A stretch of 64,000 nt of DNA, taken from positions 3,631,289-3,695,288 of the forward strand of contig BCHX01000003.1 in NCBI GenBank assembly GCA_001599755.1. Reading direction: 5' to 3'. The notes beneath the pieces were generated by a model. That model saw only the letters and a program-made list of their open reading frames with translations. It had not been told where the DNA came from and did not search any database. A program made the translations under genes and the position numbers. Source of the stretch: Gliomastix tumulicola (Eukaryota; Ascomycota; Sordariomycetes; Hypocreales; Bionectriaceae). Every line of letters begins with the position of its first letter. Position 1 is the stretch's first letter. Shown here in pieces: positions 54,376 through 64,000 of the stretch.

Positions 54376-57198
54376 GTTTCGACCACCAGCAGATGATGAT
54401 GGAGGAGGAGTAGCAGGATAGGAACAAGGAGGATCAAGGTTTGGAAAGTGCTGGAGCCCCGATGACGTACTCGGGGAGGTCTGGCGCTAGCCAAGCAGGG
54501 CTTATGAGGTTGAAGCCTTTGGTAATATCACTCAGATGCCCTGGGGCACGCAACACAACAAGACGAGGCAGCGAGTCGAACCAGCACCAGCAACCAGGCT
54601 ACGCAGAAAATCCAAGATTGCACAATCCTGGACTCGGATAGAAGAGGTCCGCCAGATCTACGGTGTGCGATGCTCACGAGCCGGAGTGCTCCAGATGATC
54701 AGTTTACGGACTAGGACCACTGGAATTCTGGATCAGCTGCCCACGAGGCCCTGGATTGATGCTCAGTTTATCCAGATACCCCACATTTGAATGTGCACCT
54801 CCGTCCGGAGCAGAAGGGCTCCTTATCTTGTGATAGCTGAGTTGATGCTTAAGAAAAGCTTCTTATTTTTGCACGGGCTGTCATTCTTTTCGCTTTCTCC
54901 CCTTTACTTACTCTACACTAGGTAGATAGTATTTACTTGATATGGCTGTGGACAGGGTTGTGCGGTTGTGTTCAGCTCTTTCAGCGGTACAAGCTGATCA
55001 GTGTAGCACTCTCGTATTGGGTTCGTACGACAGATGCAACAAATTGATTGAGAACAAGTCTGGAGACCATCATTGAGAGTGCAACTGTTAAGACCAATGC
55101 GCCTGTTCCAAGTGATGTATCTTTTTTACGCGTGCCCTGGTCCCCTGGTGTGCCTGGGTATTCTACCTGGCCATCCAGAAGGTAGGGGGCCTGCCCAAGC
55201 ACTAGGGTAGCTGCTCTGGGCCCGGCAGAAGCGAGACCGAGCCTCACGCTGACCTGTTCCTGATGGTCTCACAGAACAAGGCTCGAGGGCACTGCATGTG
55301 CAACTACAACCAGACCCCGATCCGGAGTTGGCTGGGGCTCACCAGTTACACCGATTACGTGTCACCATGCCGACAAAACGGCAGGCATGGTTCGCCCATT
55401 GTTCGCACTCAACGCCATTCCAACTGGTTCGCCTTCCAGACCATCTCACCAGCTCTGCTACCGATCTGGCATCTAGTGACAGTGGGGGCCACTAATCGGC
55501 ACTATAACCGGCCGACCTTGGAACACCGAGTGACGGGTTCTCACCATCACTTTTAACGCATGTCGTGTTAGTTTAGTCCAATAGCTTCTCGGGCAATGGC
55601 ACCAACTGGATAAACGGTGTGCACTTGTGTTCTATCATTAGCTCGGACGCGGCTAAGGTACGGTGCGGCAATGGCCTCGCATCTCGATCTCGTATTCGTG
55701 GCGCCGTCAGCGCAGCGACTGTTGGCTGTTGGGTCGACAGACGGGATGAGTTCCTGAGCACATGCCTTGCCCTACTTTGCACAAACTCAAGGGTCTCGTC
55801 TGGTGATGGCCGAGTGGATGGCATCTGGCGTCCATGGACGGCCATGCCATGGCGAAGCAAGGCGCACAGAAGATAGACGCCTGCTGCTGACGATAACGAG
55901 AGCTGGTCACCGAACAGGCATCGATCAGCCCCTCCAGAGCCCGTTGCCCACCCAGTAATACTTAGTACTTACCCTAGTAGTCGTACCCACTCTCCTGCCG
56001 ATGTATCTGCCATCCCACACGGAGCTACTGCGACGAAGCGCTGAACAGCGCCTCTGATTGGCTGAGCTAGGCTGTGCTACGGAGCGGGGTCCGCTTAAGC
56101 TCACCCTCCACGACAGGGAAGGAACATGCCAGGGCCGCTCCTGCCTGCAAGTCCTGCAAGTCACGTCCCAGCCTCCCAGTCCCGGAAGGCCATTAAGCGC
56201 CGCGACACGCACGCTGACCCTGAGACCTGCAGAGTTCCAATCGCAACGCTTCACTCTCGCCTGGCTCGTCTGCCTCGTCCTCGTTCTGCCGGGTGCTGGA
56301 CGCTCCGCCGACTGCTCTCCTTCTGCTCTCTTTCTGCTCTCTTTCTGCTCTCTGCCCGCTCTTCCTTCCTGTTTCTACCGCACCCAAAACTCAGCCCTCA
56401 TTCCTAGGCCTGCTCGTACGAGTTCCCGGGTCAACTGGCAGTGGCTTGTTGGCACGGACCGGACCAGAGCCTCGACTCCATCCTTGCATATCACACAGGT
56501 ATCCATCCACACCTTTGGTTTCTGGATGGGGATGGGCTTACGGCTTGCCAGCTGTTCCCCACGAGCCCGACTTCTTTCTCTCTTCCAACCTGAACGATCT
56601 CCCCCCCCCCGACAGAACCTGTCTTTGTCGCCACGGCCAATTAGTTCTGCCCCCGGACGCACTTCGAAGCTGGGGAAGCACACCTCGAAGAATCCCCATC
56701 ACATCAGCTTGTACTGCACACCACCACCGCCCCCAGCCACACTGCGCTTGGTGTGGATGCAGGGATTGGGCCGCACCAGCGTTAGCCCGCCGCCAGGCCC
56801 ACGAGGCCAGCACTGAAGAGCAACACTGCCGATTGCGCATTGACGATTCTGCGAAACTGCCCGACGATAACACTTTGTCTGAGCCCGCTCGGTTCACGCC
56901 GTCACATCGGTGCGGTTACTCTACGACACATCACCTTGGGCCTACCGATTCATCGTCGAAACGACACGCAATCACGTCCCGTCGCTGAACCATCCTAGCA
57001 GCGATTCATCGAAGCGACCGGATCGCCTCCTCACAACAGGCTGACGAGAGCGTGCCTGCGCCACGGCGCCAAATTCCATCGATCGGAAGCGAAGACATAC
57101 AAGCAACACTTACAAGACGGCAAAGCGTCATCATACGTCCTGGTTGAGACCGTGGGTTTCCATCTGGAGGGTGCGCCCCCTCGCTAGAGCCGCCCACC
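54376..57198. other. Long divergent intergenic region (GH5 gene / BCK1)
   Basis: 2.8 kb without a convincing protein gene. The proximal 100 bp serve the GH5 gene. About 56050-57198 is C-rich with CT tracts and several upstream ATGs, resembling a long BCK1 leader. A perfect three-copy 11-mer repeat sits at 56321-56353. Open frames inside (for example 56058-56816) lack family motifs and are Ser/Pro/Arg-rich in a way expected of chance frames. Confidence 0.55.
56321..56353. repeat. Three perfect tandem copies of an 11-nt CT-rich unit
   Basis: The unit TTCTGCTCTCT repeats three times without error in the presumed BCK1 leader. Confidence 0.9.
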
Positions 57199-60100
57199 AT
57201 GTACTCGAACGGTCCGAGACATGTCTTGGGCAATGATTCCTCGAGGACATTTCCTCCTCCGCCGCCGCCAATGTCACCTCCTGTCGTCGGTGGTACGATG
57301 AACACCATGATGGGCACCATTCCCCCTCCTCCGCCTCGCTACGCTCCCGCACAAAACCGAACCGCGACTCCCAATGTCCTCATCCCTCCGCCGCCATCGG
57401 GACCTCCTCCCGGGAGCGCCCTCAACCCGCAACCGCCATGGCATGGCGGGTTCGGGCGCATATACGACGGACGATCTGGGTTCCTGCCTCCCCCGGGGCA
57501 GCAACACCATGCGCCATACAATCCTCAGATACACGCGGCGCTGAACGCTGGGCATAATATCCCAATACCACCCCCTCCGGAGCAGCTGGTTGGGGCAACG
57601 TACATTCCGAGCGGTGATACCTTTGGTGAAGGCGTGGGAATCCCGGCTTTTGGACCAGACGACTATGCCATGCCTCCGATAAGCGCCCAGCCTTCGTGGT
57701 CAACCTTGACCCCTCCGAGCACCTCCGACACGAATATCACGACCCCGTTAGACGAACAGAGCACTAGAGACAGGTTCCCGACTCTTGGTACCACAGCGAC
57801 AACTGCTCCCACCACGACAATAGCGCCGGAAACTATCGCCCAGTGGCCCCTGGATACGGTTTTGATTTGGCTGGCCAAGAATCAGTTTTCCCAGGAGTGG
57901 CAGGATACTTTCAAAGCGCTAGATATCTCGGGGAGCCAGTTCCTGGAGATGGGTGTCAAGAAAGGATCGCACAAGACCAGCCAGATGATCCACCTGCATG
58001 TCTACCCTCGGCTGAAAGAGGAGTGTCTTGCAAGAGGAACCACTTTCGACCAGGCCAAGGAAAGAGAGGAAGTCAAGCGAATGCGGCGGCTCATTAACAA
58101 TATCCTGACCGGCAAGACGCTGGATCCTTCCAAGGTCCCAGCTCCGCATGCGAGGAAGGGTTCCATGACGAATGGCACTGGCCACTCTTTTACCAGTCTG
58201 CCTAGCGCAGGAACAGACCCTAGCGAATCACCGAGTGTAAGTCTTTTCGCAGCCTAAGCCTTCCAAGCTCTTCTTACTGACTTTCCACAGACCCCCCTCA
58301 ACTCTTTCAGTGCGAGATTGGGCGACAAGAGACCCCCTCACATCACAACGAACGACTCGAGCCACCGCCTCGCTCTCAAGCACATGGAGACCGAGAGCAA
58401 CCGCCGGGGAAGTCCTAATGGTGTCGATGCTAGCGAAGGTATCACCTTCCGTAACGGCACATCGCATCTTGAAAGCCCCAATGGCAGTCCTGCTGCACAA
58501 TATGCCACGACCGTCACGACACCAGGGCCTACCTCTGCGTCGCCAAATTCAACAGGATTTCCCCATAGATCACGTCACAGCACAGATTCGACAGCTTCCA
58601 ATACGGCCCACTATGGCTCAGGACTTCCCCCCAATGCCGAGAGCATGATGAGAGGGGGCATTCACATGGGCGATGCTCTTAGGCTACGCGACTTCCCGGG
58701 TGACGCCAGTGAACGAGTGGTGGCACACGATGTTCCGCCCATGACAAAAGACAACAAGAGTTTGTTCCACATGTTTCGTCACAAGAAGAAGCCGCGGGAG
58801 GATGAGTTCTATGAAGAGCTCGATTCTCCTACCATTGCAGCGCCACTAACCAAGCCTTACAATCGCACGGTGAACGCGTCCGACTTGGCCTCCCATCAGA
58901 CCGTTCATATCAGCTCAAAAAGGATATATGTCCTAGCCACGATGGACTACTGGAACTACCGGATGTGCGATGTTACCAAGGCTCACACTGGTGCTGACGT
59001 GCGGAAGGAGGTCTGCATGCAGTTGGGCTTGAGCGACTATCCGAATGCGTTGGTCTATCAGACTGAGCTGGGGCGCTTCGAGCATCTCGAGCCCCTCGAC
59101 GATGACAAGCTTGTCGCAGTCAAGAGAGCCAAGGCCGACACCATCGGCAGCCTCAAGTTCTTCGTTGCCGCGGGCGTGCCCCTGAGTGCGACCTCGGGAA
59201 TTAGCAATGGCGTTCCACCTTCGCTCTCGCCTGGTTATATTCCGCCAGGAACTAAGCTCGACGAGGAGGCTTACCTCAAACTGAGCGGCAGACAACGATC
59301 CGGATCGTCGCCGCCTTCCTCCAAGGAGCCCAACTCGGGTGATGATAAACCTAATGACAAGGTCACATCACAAGAAGCCATCGAATATCGCGCCGAGCTT
59401 GAGCGTAAGCAGCGCGAGTACTACGCTCGCAGGCGTCAAGCCAACAGGAGAGAAAGTCCTACGGCGCCTGAGGTGGCAGCTGGTTATGCGACCAGGGGGA
59501 GCAGGAACGTCGACTTTGACCAGCCTCGTAACTCGCCCTTCGAGGACAAGAAGAATGAGCCGCTATACCCTCAGAGAAAGCCGCCAGCACCCCCAAGCGA
59601 TCCTTCTGCGACTCTGATCAAGGCGGATTCGCTTAGGAGGCCTGGTGGTCATCTGCGTGGAACGAGTGTTGCCTCTGATGGCTTCCCTACACCTCGAAGA
59701 CCTGCCGGTCATTCTGCGGATAGGGGCAGTGTCGATCTAAGTAGGCGAGCGCTACCTACGACTAGTCCATCCGCCACTATTAGTTCCCCTGGTAGGAGCC
59801 CGGGCGGAGCTTCGAAGCTTCAGCAGCAGGCATCTCCCGCAAGAGATGATGGAGCTGGCACGTCAAGATCGTTCATCCCCGAGGTCGACTTTGGCAATAC
59901 TGGGAACATCACCTTCTCGAGGTCTCCCCCACGATCGCCCGTTGCTAAGGAATCTCCGGCTCCGGTTCAGGCCGACAGTGACGATTCTGACGACGGTCTC
60001 TTTGTGATTCCGTTAGCCAACAGAAAGAAGGGCAAATCGCCAGTAGCGAACATCAAGAGCCAGGCTGCACACAACAAGCGTCCCAGCTTGACTGTGGATA

Positions 60101-61867
60101 CGAAGTCGCGGGCAACGAATAGGAAGACATTGTCTGTGTCCTTTACGTCGCCTAAATCACTGGACAGCGCCACGACTCAAGATACCACTGCTGGAACCAG
60201 CACACGGACGAGCAACCCTCGACGAACGCCCATAACGCCTAGGTCTGATAGCGGAGACTCTGAGGACAGAGATGCAAAGCTCAGCCGACGAAAGTCGTTC
60301 ATTGAGAAGGACGTCTGGGCTAACCGTCCCCCGACCGATGCACTGTTGAACAACCTCGACGACTTCTTCCCTAACCTCGACCTGGATCAACCGGTACTGG
60401 ACGAAGCCGGCGATGGAGACATTGTGCCGTCGCCGATTCCCGAAGGCGAGGAGGTGCCAGATGGGCTCAACCTCGGGAGAATTGGCGAGATTGGAAGCCC
60501 GAGTACGAAGCCCAACTATGCCAAGATGCCACCGGTGCCTCCTATTCCACCCTCTCCACGCGAGCCAACGTCGTTTTACAATGACAGCGACACACTGGGC
60601 TCCGACGAGTCTACTCTGAAGGCCAATGACAGACCCAGCTCGATCAGCAGCCGCATTAGCCGCCGCTCTGGTGGGATTGGTCGTATGAAGTCCATCCGTG
60701 AAGTGGCTAACAAGCGCTACACGAGGATGTCGCACAACATGGGCCAGCCCATGAGCAGCAACTTTGACAGCGCTAGCAACGAGAACAAGAACCTGATGCG
60801 ACGCAAGAGCACTAAGATGTTTAACGCCAACATTGTTCAGATTCGCCCGGACCAGCGAGGAAGCATGATTCTGCCGCCTCTGCCTGGAAATGACCTGCCC
60901 AGGCGCCAGACAACCTTTAGATGGTTCAAGGGCCAGCTGATTGGCAAGGGCACTTTTGGACGTGTCTACCTGGGTATGAATGCCACGACTGGTGAATTCT
61001 TGGCTGTCAAGGAAGTCGAGGTGAACTCCAAGGCCGCTGGTGGCGACAAGGCAAAGATGAAGGAGATGGTCGCGGCTCTCGACCAAGAGATCGACACGAT
61101 GCAGCATCTGGACCACGTGAATATTGTTCAGTACCTGGGATGCGAGCGCAAGGAAACGAGCATCAGCATCTTCCTCGAATATATTTCTGGTGGCAGCATT
61201 GGCTCCTGCCTCCGCAAGCATGGACGATTTGAAGAGTCGATCGTTGCATCCCTCACGCGTCAGACTCTCTCTGGCCTGGCCTACCTCCACCAGGAGGGAA
61301 TCCTCCATCGCGATCTCAAGGCTGACAACATCTTGCTGGATGTTGACGGAACCTGCAAGATTAGTGATTTTGGCATTTCCAAGAAGACGGATAATATCTA
61401 CGGAAACGACAAGACGAACTCCATGCAAGGCTCAGTCTTCTGGATGGCACCCGAAGTGATCCAGTCGCAGGGAGAGGGCTACAGCGCCAAGGTCGATATC
61501 TGGAGTCTGGGATGTGTGGTCCTGGAAATGTTCTCTGGGCGGCGACCGTGGGCTAGGGAAGAAGCTGTTGGTGCTATCTACAAGATTGCCAACGGCGAGG
61601 CGCCTCCCATTCCTGAGGATATCCAGGAGACCATAGGACATCTCGCTGTGGCGTTCATGATGGAGTGCTTTTCAGTGTACGTGATAACAACCCCCCCTTC
61701 ATACTCGACTGTGATTTGAGACTGACATCTTTGGCAGGAACCCGTACGATCGGCCAACCGCAAACCAGCTTCTCCAAGAGCATCCATTCTGTGCAGTGGA
61801 CACAAGCTTCAACTTCCATGACACGACCCTATATGCGAAGATCAAGGGAACTTTCCGGAGCGAGTAG
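57199..61867 (+). CDS. BCK1: MAP kinase kinase kinase Bck1 of the cell-wall integrity pathway
   Basis: Ser/Thr kinase acting below Pkc1 and above Mkk1/2-Slt2. Exons 57199-58236, 58291-61676, 61738-61867 give 1517 residues. The first 190 residues are Pro-rich. A SAM-like domain follows near 215-290 (TVLIWLAKNQFSQEWQDTF, FLEMGVKKGSHKTSQM). A Ras-association-like segment lies near 550-640 (RIYVLATMDYWNYRMCDVTK, VRKEVCMQLGL). A long Ser/Pro/Arg-rich regulatory region precedes the C-terminal kinase domain. That domain shows GQLIGKGTFGRVYLG from about 1227, the ATP Lys near 1251 in LAVKEVEV, HRDLKADNILLDVDG near 1352, KISDFGISKK and GSVFWMAPEVI. It ends NPYDRPTANQLLQEHPFC joined across intron 2. 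The context CACC before the ATG is favourable. Confidence 0.95.
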
Positions 61868-62143
61868 AGTTGGTGACGTGCATGATTCAAGTGGTCATCG
61901 AAACGAGGGTTTGATTTGGTATATACCGGCAACTATCATTGGGTGCATCTAGTGAGATCGGCGACGGGTTGGTATACAGGACTGGGACTTGCATTTGATG
62001 ACGAAGCGCGCGCACACATATACGACTGCATTTCGAGGACTTATGATGACCCCTGGTATGGAGTTTGATTCTTTGAATGGTTGCTGTTGTTAGGAAGCTA
62101 TCCTGTCCTTTTCGATTCGATGATACTATCTATATAAGCCAAT

Positions 62144-62174
62144 GAGAGCATCTACTGAGAGCATCTACTGAGAG
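62144..62174. repeat. Tandem repeat of a 13-nt unit (about 2.4 copies)
   Basis: GAGAGCATCTACT occurs twice in perfect tandem followed by a partial third copy, about 280 bp after the BCK1 stop. Confidence 0.85.
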
Positions 62175-62865
62175 TTTATGTAATCTAAGTGATTTAACTT
62201 CTGCTCTACTCGTCGTAATGGAGGAATCCAATGGCAGCCAAGTAACAACGGCTTCACCCCATCCGTTGCCAAGGCTTGGCCGAGTTCCAGACCGGGGGCT
62301 GCAATTTAGTGCCTCAGAGGCTTTTTCAGGGCCTGGAGGCTGCACAAGTTAGAACCTTCCGCGAATCGTTAGTCCGGCAATAGAATCTGGGGTACAAGCC
62401 GCCACCTTCCTTGAGTTAACGTTGAGTTTAAGGCCCCGTCGAAAGCTGTTTGCCGTCCGGGCCAGCCTAAACTCTCTCTTCCAAGTTCCATCCCAAGTCA
62501 GCAGCTCACGCGAGCAGCCACATTCAGGCACAAGTCCCGTCGTCGTCGTCCCAACTATTGATTATTATTGGTGCTCACATGGGTTTGCTTGTGCGAACTC
62601 GCTCGCCAAGGCCCGTCCTTTATGCCGGGTTCCACGTCTCAGAGCCCCTGATTTAACCAAAGACTTCGACCACCGCCGCCCATTATTACCTACCCCCCGG
62701 CCAAAAAGGTCTTATTGGTGCCGACTCCTCCCTCTGTCAAACCTTGGCACCGAGCCGGACTGCGTTGCGCTCTTACTTTCTGCATTACTTTTTTGTCCCT
62801 GCCTGCCAACCTCTCCCTTCCGTTCTGTTCCCCCCATCGCACAGCAGGCGACGAACGAGTCGATT

Positions 62866-62887
62866 ACGACGACGACGACGACGACGA
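62866..62887. repeat. (GAC)n trinucleotide run
   Basis: About seven consecutive ACG/GAC units upstream of the GH47 gene; in a leader it would be untranslated. Confidence 0.8.
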
Positions 62888-63086
62888 ACTGCGATCGATC
62901 GACCGGCCGATACGGAATCGAGGAGCAATGCTTCCGAGATAAGCTGTTCCCTGTCCAACGTTATACTATATTATATCCAGGCGCGCTCGCCCGCTGGGGG
63001 CACGGGGCGGCGAATTTTGGCTGGACAGTCTTGCCTCTTCCCGCCGAAGTCGCACCCTGTTCGACAGCGCACCGGTTTCTGGTCTG

Positions 63087-63115
63087 TGCTGCTGCTACTG
63101 CTGCTGCTGCTGCTG
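63087..63115. repeat. CTG trinucleotide run in the GH47 leader
   Basis: Roughly nine TGC/CTG units with one interruption, ending 16 nt before the GH47 start codon. Confidence 0.8.
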
Positions 63116-63131
63116 GTAGCCAGACGCCGCC

Positions 63132-64000
63132 ATGTATCCTCCGCAGCGCAAGTTCCAGCCGTCGAGGCGGTTCGCCCCGCGGAGGAGGAACAGGCTGACC
63201 ATCATCTGCGCCGTCGTCATTGCGCTCATGCTCCTGCTGTTCCTCCGGAACTCGTGGGAGGACCCGTACAGCTACCCGCCGATTGGGTACAACGATAAGC
63301 GGCCGCCGGGCAGCAGCGAGGGCGGTGCTAGCGATGCTTCTTCTGTGGCCGACGATGCGGCTGCGGTGGTGGAGAGGCCGGAGCCTGCGCCTGTCGTGCC
63401 GGATCTGAAGCCGGAGTCGGAGCCGAAGCCCGAGACGCCGGCGTTGACGGAGGAGAAGTTGGAGGAGTATAATATACAGAAGGAGGAGGAGGATTACGGG
63501 ATCAAGAAGCCGGACCTTGACACTCAGGAGGTGGACCAGGGGGCGACGAGCCCGGCGGAGAATACCGAGACCGAAGTTGAACAGGAAGACGCCGATGCTC
63601 CTGCTGCAGGAGGAGGTGATACGGAGGAGCCGGAGAGTCCCTCGGCGACGGACGAGGCGCTGGAGTTGCACTCGCAGAGCCCCCCGAACGACGGCACCAG
63701 CAAGGCTATCGTAGACCAGCCCAACGTGCACTGGAAGCCGGTGCCCGAGCACTTCCCCGTTCCCGACGGCGAGATCGCCCACCTCCCTGCGGGCACCCCG
63801 AAGAAGATCCCCAAGATCCAGTACGACTTCGCGACCGAGAGCGAGGAGGCCCGAACCACCCGCCAGTCGCGGTTGAAGCGCGTCAAGGACGAGATCGAGA
63901 GGGCATGGGGCGGATACAAGAGATTTGCCTGGATGCACGACGAGCTCTCGCCCGTGTCGGCCAAATACCGGGATCCTTTCTGCGGCTGGGCGGCGACTCT
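63132..64000 (+). CDS. GH47 alpha-1,2-mannosidase, 5' part only
   Basis: Class I mannosidase trimming N-glycans in the ER/Golgi. The frame from ATG 63132 is open to the window end, 289 codons and continuing. It starts MYPPQRKFQPSRRFAPRRRN, a basic cytosolic tail, then a signal anchor LTIICAVVIALMLLLFL. A long acidic Glu/Pro/Asp-rich stem covers about 60-200. The catalytic domain then begins: IERAWGGYKRFAWMHDELSP and VSAKYRDPFCGWAAT, the conserved GH47 opening (W-x-GY-x-x-x-AW-HDEL-P). The catalytic acids lie beyond the window. The stem is long compared with yeast Mns1, more like Golgi-type fungal members. No intron is seen in this part. Confidence 0.88.
   Translation, partial: MYPPQRKFQPSRRFAPRRRNRLTIICAVVIALMLLLFLRNSWEDPYSYPPIGYNDKRPPGSSEGGASDASSVADDAAAVVERPEPAPVVPDLKPESEPKPETPALTEEKLEEYNIQKEEEDYGIKKPDLDTQEVDQGATSPAENTETEVEQEDADAPAAGGGDTEEPESPSATDEALELHSQSPPNDGTSKAIVDQPNVHWKPVPEHFPVPDGEIAHLPAGTPKKIPKIQYDFATESEEARTTRQSRLKRVKDEIERAWGGYKRFAWMHDELSPVSAKYRDPFCGWAAT

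Larger units (their letters stand above)
61868..63131. other. Intergenic: BCK1 3' flank and GH47 promoter/leader
   Basis: 1.26 kb without a recognisable gene. It contains a 13-nt tandem repeat near 62144-62174, a (GAC)n run near 62866-62887 and a CTG-rich run at 63087-63115 in the presumed GH47 leader. Confidence 0.55.

Noticed and set aside
52684..54396. 570-codon plus-strand frame opposite the GH5 gene
   Set aside because: Same cause: antisense of a GC-rich single exon. No domain recognisable, while the minus strand has both catalytic Glu motifs.
54560..54640. Possible tRNA on the minus strand (GGTTCGACTC-like B box)
   Set aside because: The T-arm does not pair beyond the closing base and no A box, anticodon arm or acceptor stem can be drawn.
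56058..56816. 252-codon frame upstream of BCK1
   Set aside because: Ser/Pro/Arg-rich, starts without ATG, overlaps other equally long frames and shows no motif; treated as leader or spacer.
62144..62174. CRISPR-like direct repeat
   Set aside because: Head-to-tail 13-mer without spacers in a eukaryotic genome; a simple minisatellite.

Overview
The window is eukaryotic nuclear DNA from a filamentous ascomycete (Pezizomycotina; a Sordariomycete-like fungus is my best guess). The reasons are GC-rich genes on both strands, frequent short GT-AG introns of about 45-150 nt, Zn2Cys6 and fungal-TF genes, a fungal-type BCK1, and an isocyanide synthase-dioxygenase fusion of the kind found in filamentous fungi. 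I reconstructed gene structures by following the reading frame across introns. Almost every multi-exon model below closes to a whole number of codons. I see no rRNA, tRNA, CRISPR or intact transposon.

Layout. 1-6.3 kb: the 5' part of an allantoate-permease-like MFS transporter (-), then after an AT-rich island a mitochondrial D-lactate dehydrogenase (+) and a Zn2Cys6 transcription factor (+). 7-36.8 kb is a dense housekeeping block: an SPT10-like histone-gene regulator (+), a PLOD-like glycosyltransferase (-), the chaperonin subunits CCT7 (-) and CCT6 (+) head to head, the uS5 chaperone TSR4/PDCD2 (+), eIF3k (-), DNA ligase I (+), a previously easy-to-miss 52-residue membrane protein (-), AP-1 beta APL2 (+), BOLA2-type BOL2 (-), NIF3 (+), VPS51 (-), an MDR oxidoreductase (+), RMI1 (+) and SKI3 (-).

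36.8-57 kb is looser and more accessory: a sugar/polyol MFS transporter (+) behind a 1.9-kb promoter region, an F-box protein (+), an MCT-like MFS transporter (-), a fused isocyanide synthase-TauD dioxygenase (-), an FAD monooxygenase (+) divergent from it, a GFA-fold zinc protein (-) and a GH5_12 sterylglucosidase-like hydrolase (-). The MFS, isocyanide synthase-dioxygenase, FAD monooxygenase and perhaps GFA genes look like a compact isocyanide natural-product cluster. The synthase-dioxygenase would make an isonitrile and desaturate it, the flavoenzyme would tailor it, and the MFS protein would export it. This is the most interesting system in the window.

57-64 kb: the cell-wall-integrity MAPKKK BCK1 (+) with a long repeat-bearing leader region, then the 5' part of a GH47 alpha-mannosidase (+) that runs off the end of the window. 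Other points worth attention are a heat-shock-element-like site in the CCT7/CCT6 shared promoter, a coding exon that is only the ATG, and low-complexity inserts in DNA ligase I and TSR4.
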